From Lepiota brunneoincarnata (Eukaryota > Basidiomycota > Agaricomycetes > Agaricales > Agaricaceae), in NCBI GenBank assembly GCA_023014365.1, contig JAEBUN010000014.1, positions 62,001-126,000 of the forward strand: a stretch of DNA of 64,000 nucleotides. The letters are read 5' to 3'. Positions 56,120 through 64,000 of this stretch are shown piece by piece. A program made the position numbers and the translations under genes. A model generated the notes under the pieces. The model saw only the letters and a program-made list of their open reading frames with translations, was not told the origin of the DNA and did no database searches. Numbering within the stretch: the first letter of the stretch is position 1; each line of letters starts with the position of its first letter.

Positions 56120-56125
56120 TTTATA
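56120..56125 (-). promoter_or_regulatory. TATA box of defensin-like gene
   Basis: TATAAA on the minus strand in GAGATATAAAGC, about 67 nt before the start codon. Confidence 0.5.
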
Positions 56126-56129
56126 TCTC

Positions 56130-57170
56130 TCTCCTGACCTGGATATGATATAAACATAAACGAATGGACTGCATCCGTATATTCGTGCACAATGTTAAGC
56201 ATCTTGTATGTACATTTGTTTCCAAGGCCACAACGTGGCATACCTAGCATTTCGCCACTTCGGCATTCACAACACATAAATAGGCAGTCCCAGGTTGAAT
56301 AGATTATGGCTGATGTCGATCTAGCCTTTGGGGCGGCAATAACATAGCGATGCTAGTAAGGCTCTGTCTCTAGTAACCTACTGACACCTATCTATGACTG
56401 CTCCCTATTACTGTTGACTCTGTTATTTGCTTCGTATTCCACAGACAAGAGATAGTAGACTGTCCGAGCCCACCCTGAATTGGTTCATATCCGCTATCTT
56501 CATGGTATGTCAATAGGACTACGGATATGCAACCTGATGAACATTGGTCTATGAGCTCGATAGCCTTTCGCAAGCGCGTACTAGTTTGCCAAGCCCCATA
56601 GCTCCAAGCGACCTTCGATCGCATTTCTGCTCATAAACGAGAGACCGTATCAAGCGACCATCTATAAAGATATCTTGTAACCTGTGAGATGTCGCACTTC
56701 GATAATAATAAAATGTCAGCGACCTCTACGCTGTCCTTATCGCATGCGTCGTGCCGTCGCCCTGGTATTGAAAAACATAGGTCAACAGGCAACATAGATA
56801 AGTATCGGATGGGTAAAATTATCACTCCAATCAGTGTTTGCATTCTCATCCTCCTTCGCCCGTACGTGGCACCTATGATGGAATATTTATCTCAGAAGCT
56901 CATATACCGGGGCTGGTTGACGATATAAGGATGCTGAGCTCAAATGATTATTGAGTTCGGCTGGTCGACCTGCGTCGGCATTTCGAATCCTGATTGCAGT
57001 TCGTCTGCCGGGATATGTGACCTTAGGCTTTAATCTGCACATTCAAAAGCTGCGTTAAGTTTAGCTGATATGAACGGATGTATGAGGCTACAACAACCAT
57101 AGCTTAGTGGGCGTATCAGCAAGCATGATCTATCACGGCTATCAGCAAGAGATTTTCAGTATTTCGTGCA
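56130..57170. other. Intergenic between defensin-like gene and its decayed paralogue
   Basis: Only short unsupported frames on both strands; no repeat or RNA recognised. Confidence 0.5.
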
Positions 57171-57400
57171 GCACTTACAGTCGTCGCAGAATCCACTATG
57201 GAAGCCCTGATGTTGGGTGATGCAGCTAGTACTGCAAGCTGCGTCATTCAAGCCCCGAGCATCGAGTCTACTTAAGAGCAGAGTCAAGGAACCGGTATGG
57301 GCTACATGGCGGGTAGGCAATGGCGGTGGTAGAGAAGAGGACGAAGAGGGTGTACAGGGTTTGACTTGGAGGTTTCGTGTTACCGGGTTTGGGTCAGACT
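57171..57400 (-). pseudogene. Decayed defensin-like paralogue
   Basis: On the minus strand DAACSTSCITQHQGFHSGFC matches DAACSGSCIAQGQGLHGGFC of the intact gene. A GT donor follows at the same place (GACGACT|GTAAGT). The signal-peptide region (TLFVLFSTTAIA) is recognisable but in a different frame, with a TAG between it and the cysteine domain. The first cysteine is lost. A disabled duplicate about 1.1 kb from the functional-looking gene. Confidence 0.7.
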
Positions 57401-58458
57401 TTGGCCACATCTCGTGACATACCCAATCAGTTTTTTTCGCAACGGGGAAGGCGGTGGATATTATTTAGTACTGGTATGCGTTTCCAGTTGCAAACAATCC
57501 AATTTCAACCTTCAGAAGAGTTAGTGCGCTCAGCCCGATGCCCGCAGAACCATGTTACCACATTCCTTCGCCTGTAATGGGGTGAGAGGAATCTCGTGAG
57601 GTCATAGAGATCTCCGAGTCATAGGGAGCTACCACAATACTGTCCTATTTATTATTTAGGCGAGCTTTCGGTTACTGAGGTCATCCGCGTGAGGTTCGGT
57701 ATTGGTGACGGACGGAGCAGTGCAGTGACTCAGATACAGAATGGTGTAAGAGCCACCATATTGCCTAGGAGGACAACTGCACTGTGAGTGGATTTCGGGG
57801 TTTATTTTTACAGCGAATCCTGATGTGACTTCGTGATAGATGTACCAGTGCTCTAGAGCTGGAGCCTCAGAACTGGTTTTAATCAAGCATGTTCGAAAGG
57901 TGCTTGGTAAAACACCATAATGTACCTTCGCCGGGAGTTCTGAGCCAACAGATATAATCAGAAATGGAAACTCGGGGCTCAAAGTTGTGACAGGCGCTGT
58001 AAGCACAGCCGAGGAAGATCCCAGAACGTGGAGTGCTTATTAGCTGCATGCTGTTCTGGGCGGCAAATTGCGTCCTGATTAAGGAGGGTGTTCAACTGTG
58101 TGCATAGTGATGTCTGGACAAAACCGTGCTCCGCCCGCGTAGGATGGGCCACCTTCTGTGACTGCTTACCACCTGTTACAAAGTTTTTTATCTTTGATAC
58201 AGTGACCAAAGTCTTACAATGTTGATTTATCTCGGCGCTTGTCTATTGATCAAATCACTACTGATGAGAACAACAGCTTTGACGCCCCTCCAGGGCAGTG
58301 ACATCGGCCCTAATCCAGTGAGCTTCTCGTAACAAAGGCCACACGGTCCAGGTGCGGGCGTCTCTCGACTATACAATTTAAGTCTCCCTTCCACAGCACC
58401 TCCCAATTCACTTTTTGTCCACTGGCTACAACACCCTCCCCATTTCCGAGTGCCAGTT
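57401..58458. other. Intergenic; weak minus-strand frame at 57656-58006
   Basis: A 116-codon minus-strand frame (57656-58006) with a possible upstream exon (57979-58209) has a protein-like composition but no motif I recognise. Not called as a gene. Confidence 0.35.
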
Positions 58459-59593
58459 ATGCCATTCTTTCAAGGCGCATACGATTTTGATATCAGTGGC
58501 CCGGTGCAGATGAACGACGGGAGCGCTGTTGGTCATGTTCTTGGCGCCGGTCAGAATCCTAGCCAGAACACTCAACATGTTCGTGAGTACCCACCTATGT
58601 TTCGACATATTTTCAAATAGCGTTTACATTTGCTATCACACTTGCTAAACCTCCTTCCTAGAACCCCAACAAAATCAGAAGAACGCGCCCGCACAACAAC
58701 AGGCGCCTCCGCCGGCGCATCCTCAGATTGCTGTTGCTCCCGTCGCGCCCTCTTTCCCACCCGCAAATGCCACCCTACCGACCTCCGCCCCGATGTTGAT
58801 ACCCGTGCAGTCCGGAGCGCAACCACAATACCTATTCCCCGGAAATCCTCAGCCGTATATGTTGGTTTACGCTCCCGTACCTACCCAAGGGGGTGTACTT
58901 GCACCCGTTCAAGCAGGGTACCCAGCCCAGCCCGCCCAAGCGCCTGGGGTCCCGTATTATCTGATTCCTCAGGGTGGATACCAAGTCCCATCCTATCTGA
59001 CACCTCCCCCCATACCCAACGGTTTGGACAATCGCTCGTTAGCTACCTCCGCCTCCTCGATCGGCTCTGAGTACAGTCAACAAGGCACGACCGCTGTACC
59101 CTCTCCTTCCCTATCACACGTCAGCCCGTTTCCTGTGAATCACGGATTTCCACCAAACGGGAGCTCCCAGATTCCAGCTCCCAGTCCTCCCCCTGGCACT
59201 GCCCTGCTCACCCCACCTGCCTCCATGCTCAACGGTAGCCATACGCCCGGCGCCCCTTTCCCTTCAAACAGCTCAAATCACTCAGCTACATCCTTCGTTG
59301 GCCTTCCAGTACCCGGAGCCCCTACCCCAGTGCCAATTCAATCTGCGCAAGGCTTCCCAGGTGCGCCGGGTGTTCATTCTGTTCCAGGGGGAGGGGGACA
59401 AAGCCTCGCAACCATGCCCAGCGCCGTCCCACATCCAATCTTCGCATCCGCCACGCAGCCCATTGCAATTCCATTACCTGCACCCCAAGTGGCTACCACA
59501 ACCGCTGCCCAGGCATCGAACTACCCAAAGCGCAAGAAAAAATCGTGGTTCTCCCGGTTATTCAAGAAAAAATCGAGCAAAAAGTCCACGTAA
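58459..59593 (+). CDS. Proline-rich protein with polybasic C-terminus
   Basis: Two exons, 58459-58582 and 58662-59593, around a 79-nt intron (GTGAGT...TAG) with frame preserved, 351 residues. The N-terminus MPFFQGAYDFDISGPVQMND resembles the short amphipathic motif found at the start of many agaricomycete proteins, with Gly/Asn spaced like GG-x-NN. The middle is long, disordered and Pro/Gln/Ser-rich. The end is KRKKKSWFSRLFKKKSSKK: lysine clusters around an aromatic core, typical of peripheral membrane attachment or nuclear import. No enzyme domain. It diverges from no close neighbour and ends 278 bp from the laccase stop (convergent pair). Confidence 0.75.
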
Positions 59594-59871
59594 TGATGTC
59601 TTCGTTTAACTCCGTGGTGCTTTCTGTTGTCTAGTGGACGCAGTATCCCATGTGGAAGATTTAGTCACACATCTGTAAGATAATAGTCTTCTCAGCACAT
59701 CATCGGGGACTGCCCCTCGTGCAATTAGCATTATAAGCTTTATTAGACACAGACGATACCCGACATTAAATAGCGGGCAAAATAGCCCCAAGCCACAAAC
59801 GAAACAGCCACATTAGGTGGCTCTAATTGATCGTTCATTGCGAGAAGATGTTAACACACCAACCCTAAAAT

Positions 59872-62319
59872 CTATTGGAACTCCGGATCAAGCTCATAGT
59901 ACTCCGGACACAGGTTTTTCCATTCCTCAGTGACGATTTGCGATTGTGGGCCGCTAACATTATCCTCGGGTGCTTCGGCGAAGACGATCGCGAGGCCGGC
60001 TTCGAGATGCCAGTCGATATGGCAGTGGAGGAACCACGCGCCTGGGTTATCAGAGTCTAGTGATAGCATGATAGTTAGCGGAGTGGCGGGAGTAATGATG
60101 CAGAGTGGAGGACTCACAGAAACGGAAGGTTGTATTGCCACCGTTAACTGAGAGAGGGAATGAAAGAATGAACTTTAATTCAGTGAGGATGGGAGGGGGA
60201 GGCTCATACTTGGATAGACGTCCCGGCGGAGTGGGCTGAGGAAACACAATCATTGAATCACTGGACTTGTAGATCGGTCTGATTACAAAAACGTACTTCT
60301 TAAAATTGAAATTTTCGGCACCCGATGGACGAATAACATCGAAGGTATGTCCGTGCACTTGAGGACCAAGTAAACAACCGAGAGGGTCAACTCCAATAGA
60401 CAAGATTGGGACTCACAATGGAAAGGATGTGCGCCGCCATTTGGAATGGTCACGTCAATGATGCTGTTCTTCGGGATCACGAACGTCTGCTCGGACGGAA
60501 GGAGATCTTGAGGATTTTTCGCACCGCTGAGCAACTGCAAGAGTACAGGAACAGTGGGAGAGATGTAGGAAATGCCATTAATGTCGAAAAAGGGAGGATT
60601 GATCTTTTCAAATTCGAGTTTTCAAAAACGTGGGCCTGTTGAGAAAGTAGGAACACGTACCTTGTTATCGATGTTCAGAGTGAGAGCATAATCTGCTTTT
60701 CCATCTCCGAGCTACACAAGCACAGGTCAAACACGTCTGATGGAGGTAGGATGAGCGGGGACATGCCTTTCCTGGACCCTCTTCAGCAATAGGCTACAGG
60801 AAAACGTGAGATCGTGGGGTAATTTCATCAGAGACAGCATCTTACGTGCATCTCCTCGTCAAGAAGTTTATGTCCGTCGACGTCCATGGTGCTTGGCTCT
60901 GCATCCGGGGCACCCTTATATCGTAGAATAGCAAGCGTGAGACTGGAGTTGACTATCATACAACGGGCACCAACAAACGATCAGGGTAGACCGAAGGATA
61001 CAGTAGAGTTACGGCGCACAGTTTGGATTATTGGTGCCACCGGTGGGAGGTGCACGGATCCAGTAATTGTTGACATACTGATTGGCATACAGGACCGCTG
61101 AAACACGTTGGGCTAAATGGGGACAGGATGCAACGGTCAGCTTAATTGATTAAAGCAAACAGCTTGAATGATACGCACCCGCGTAGATGTCAATTTTTTG
61201 CACCTCGACGGGGTCATGTTCAATTCCATCAGCCTCAAAGAAAGTGATATTATGTCCATCGATTGAAAAAGTGAAGAACGGGCGGCAAGAGAGGGCAAAT
61301 ATCCTCAGCCGATAGCGCTTTCCTTGTTCGACGTTCACAACGGCAAATGGCACTAGTCACACAAAGCATGAGTTGATTTTAATAAGAGATGAGGACATAG
61401 TGATGCAACCTGCTGGACCATTGTTGTATCGACCTCTACCATTAATAAGACCCGAGTCTTGGGTACTGCCATAGAATATGAGATGAAGCCGGGAAGCTGG
61501 GGATGCATGTAAAAAAACTCACGGAACGCTCCTCGTTGAGAAAAATGAATCAGTCCCAGCAGGGGCAAGGACGTGGTACCAGTCCGAGAGTGTGATAATG
61601 GTGCTTTCGTCGTCGACGTCGTAGAGATGTTTGAGCGGGTCATCGGGGTCTGGTGCATCCAGTGTCAAATGATGCTGGATAGAAAGTTTTGAAATTACCA
61701 ACCATAGACGACAAAGGCACCTCGAAGACCGTCGCAATATTGTGTAGAGAGATGGGAGTGATACCAGAAACTTTGGTTATTTAGTTAGAAACACGATATT
61801 CTCTAGAGAAAGGAAAGGTGATACGAACCTGCCGCTCTGTTGGTTGACATCAAACTCATATGTAAATGTCGTATTCGGCGGAATAGGGCACTGATTAACG
61901 AAAGAGGGGCCATCCATAGCAGAGGTGCGTGGTTGAAAGAACCCATGCCAGTGCTACGCGATGTCATCATATCAGTCAAGTCAAAACAAGCGGCAGACTT
62001 GGAAGTCGGAAGTTGACATACAATGGAGGTACTCCGCCTCATGTGAGGATCTGAAAGCTGATTGTGGGTTGGAATGACAACGTGGTCCCCTTTGTTGACT
62101 GTGATAAGGGGCCCTGGATACTCGCCATTGATCAGGACGGCACTAAGGGAGAAGCTGAGCTGAAGAGGGGGGGGGAAAGGACACGGGCAGCTCTTACGGT
62201 CGTTCGTAACCATCTGGACTAACAACAGCATTGTTGACGGTAAAGTCGAAGCGGCGTGTAGCAGCGAGGGCGAAGGGAAGAACTCCCAGGGAGAGAACTT
62301 TGAAAAACCGGTTACCCAT
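59872..62319 (-). CDS. Laccase (multicopper oxidase)
   Basis: Secreted phenol oxidase (EC 1.10.3.2). About 16 exons; frame is kept through all junctions I traced. Signal peptide [19 protein letters not shown]. Copper motifs in order: HWHG with [16 protein letters not shown] (61953 down), [13 protein letters not shown] (about 61755), AHPFH-LHGH (split by an intron at about 60415-60360), [15 protein letters not shown] (about 60045-60005). The residue ten after the T1 cysteine is Leu (class 2 in the Eggert scheme). Intron 60712-60766 uses a GC donor (AAG|GCATGT). The first intron follows YERP (62143-62197). Length and motif set match basidiomycete laccases sensu stricto. Roles in lignin, pigment or detoxification cannot be told apart from sequence. 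Confidence 0.93.
60712..60766 (-). other. GC-AG intron in laccase
   Basis: Donor AAG|GCATGT, acceptor GTGTAG|CTC. Splicing joins PIAEEGPGK to [15 protein letters not shown] in frame. The same GCATGT donor is used in the helicase gene (7713). Confidence 0.75.
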
Positions 62320-62368
62320 AGATGAGTCTTTGGATTTTCAAACGAGATACTTATTGGTACCTGCGCGA

Positions 62369-62374
62369 TTTATA
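62369..62374 (-). promoter_or_regulatory. TATA box of laccase promoter
   Basis: TATAAA on the minus strand (GGGGTATAAATCGCG), 50 nt upstream of the ATG at 62319. Confidence 0.6.
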
Positions 62375-64000
62375 CCCCATCCTCAATCACCACCTTATGC
62401 AATCCCGCCCTTGTCGAGGTCTGGCTTGCCCAATCATCTGTGTCGCGTCTCAAGTGTGGGTATACGGGCTCGGGGGATGTACTATAAGGCGGTTCAGGGA
62501 ACGATGCAGTTTGTTGGATTCATGCGGACAGACGTGAAACGAGGGGGTCAGTCATGGACGGGATGATGGCCGCAGCCAAGGACGGCGTTCATTGTGAGGT
62601 TGTGAGAGAAGGCTGGTATATTTAGGCACCCGATAGGCGGGGGAGGGCTCCCGGAGGGGTTGGGAGAGTGTGGTTGAATGATAGGATGGCTGGGCGGAGG
62701 TAACTGCTGTATTCTGTCCTTATAGATCGGACTGGACCGTGAGAGCCCGACCGTCATTTGTCTGCGAGGAAAGGCACTGAGCAACAAAGCGCTGGAGCTT
62801 GAAGACCTTCGTAAATTGATAACTAGATAAGGCTAGTCAGTTGCAGTGACATCGCAGAGGAAAGGGTTGCGTTGGCAACCCCTGAATAGGGACTATCCAC
62901 AAGCCCAACTGCGGCGGGGGCCTTGTGACGAGAGATATGTGCATGTACACGGTAAAGTGCAAGATGCCGGTGTGAACGGCTCACATGGATATGCTGGCAA
63001 GGATCCCGACGGCGGTACTGGAGTGATTAACGAGGGCTCCGCGATAGGTCGAACGTGGGTTACGTACATCCGGGATTACCAAAGGTTGATCGGGAGAGTA
63101 ATACGTAGCTCTCTCACGCCGGCAGCATCTGTACTTGGCTTGCACGACGCTTGAAGCTTGAAGCTAGGAGCCCAGCACAACCTCAATACCACGGATACCT
63201 AAAAGTTGTGCGGGAAAGAAGGAGAAGTATAGAAGTGAGACTGGAGACTACTCCTGGAATCTTAGCCGATGGCGAACGAGAAGATCTAATCTTGTCCAGA
63301 GCATCTCGTGCCTTCAAACCTGGTATATCTGAGGCTCCTTGACCCCGCAGAATTATAGGTCATGAAGCGTAAAGAACAAAGGGAGCTGGAAGACAGTTGC
63401 AACCTGCATGTAATGAATGTTTATCAAGTTCAATCTCCGCTTGCCAACGCACTCCGGATTTTAATTTCAAGCGCGCCGCTTGTCCTGCTCCTTCGACTTC
63501 TAAGTAACTAGATTCCATGCTTGACGGCGAAAAATTGGACTGGATCACTTGGGCATCAAGCCAGTTTCTGTGGGCGTCAAAATGGCCATTATCATCCCGT
63601 CGTTGAGTGTCCATCCTCAACTTGACGACGACGATTTGCAAATTCGGTTAAACGGAATAACACTGCGACCACTGATCAGGGTGCCTGAGACCAATGTTCA
63701 GCAGAACATCTAACCCAACCAGGGCATAAAGAGACTCTTATAAGCAGCTCGAGGCTGATGCCATCACCCAATCATTGAGGGAATCAACGACTTGAAATTC
63801 TGAGCGGGGGAAGGATGACACATGAGAAAATATGCTTCACTACCCGCGTTTCTATCAGATATTGGGACGGAACCATATGTCCACATAGCGACCGACGGGT
63901 GGTCCATCGAGTGTAATCCCAACGCTGACGAACCTGTTTTCCAGCTCGGACTCGGCGAATGGACCGAAGGTGATAAGATTTGCCTAAATTTTTGGGATGA
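62375..64000. other. Laccase upstream region and unassigned DNA
   Basis: Upstream of the laccase promoter I see no gene with recognisable features. A 93-codon minus-strand frame (63360-63641) and a 102-codon plus-strand frame (62846-63154) lack motifs. A gene might begin near the right edge, but the window ends too soon to tell. Confidence 0.4.

Noticed and set aside
57656..58209. Minus-strand protein-coding gene
   Set aside because: Two moderately long frames could be spliced, but there is no motif, no clear start and no neighbour evidence.

Overview
The window comes from a filamentous basidiomycete, most likely a mushroom-forming agaricomycete. Genes are cut by many 40-80 nt introns with GT/AG (occasionally GC/AG) ends. 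It holds a typical basidiomycete laccase, a CCCH/NFX1-type RNA-helicase gene, a TKL-like kinase of the agaricomycete type, a KDZ (Kyakuja-Dileera-Zisupton) DNA transposon and several chromovirus (Ty3/Gypsy) families. No bacterial-style operon, CRISPR or rRNA is present. The species cannot be named from the sequence.

Layout. 1-617: 3' end and LTR of a chromovirus (family A). 618-1438: diverged right-end scrap of a KDZ element. 1655-3230: truncated, inactive duplicate of the helicase gene, broken by a SINE-like insert. 5066-10774: the main CCCH/SF1-helicase/NFX1-type gene. 11.4-15.5 kb: a CpG-poor block with a 60-bp palindromic satellite and an unrecognised multi-exon gene. 16.6-18.2 kb: three LTR pieces (families A and B).

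18157-48553: a KDZ element, about 14 kb once later insertions are subtracted, with roughly 0.6-kb terminal inverted repeats. It has been broken by (i) a 6.2-kb chromovirus (element 1, 18397-24579, TSD GATAG) inside its left TIR, (ii) an 8.2-kb chromovirus (element 2, 26985-35225, TSD TGTCC) inside a companion gene, (iii) a 1.2-kb LTR-like insert (39490-40682) near the transposase N-terminus and (iv) a solo LTR (43605-44096, TSD TTGGG). The KDZ unit carries a decayed transposase with CxC2 cysteine cluster plus four companion genes, one with exact Zn2Cys6 spacing. 49.6-51.6 kb: an old relative of element 2. 51.97-52.29 kb: a second SINE-like copy.

52.4-62.3 kb is the gene-bearing right flank: a PX-PH-kinase fusion (minus), a small secreted defensin-like peptide (minus) with a decayed paralogue 1.1 kb away, a proline-rich protein with a strongly basic C-terminus (plus) and an intact 16-exon laccase (minus). 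Beyond 62.4 kb I recognise no gene.

The two young chromoviruses share an architecture that can be read directly. Each has 5-bp TSDs and near-identical LTRs. A stretch 2 nt after the 5' LTR is complementary to LTR sequence about 35 nt downstream of a TATA box, as expected for Tf1-type self-priming. A G-GAT-TTT heptamer sits just before the gag stop, in register for a -1 shift into pol. The older insertions are strongly CpG-depleted. Several stops in both old and young elements are CGA-to-TGA, consistent with methylation-driven decay.
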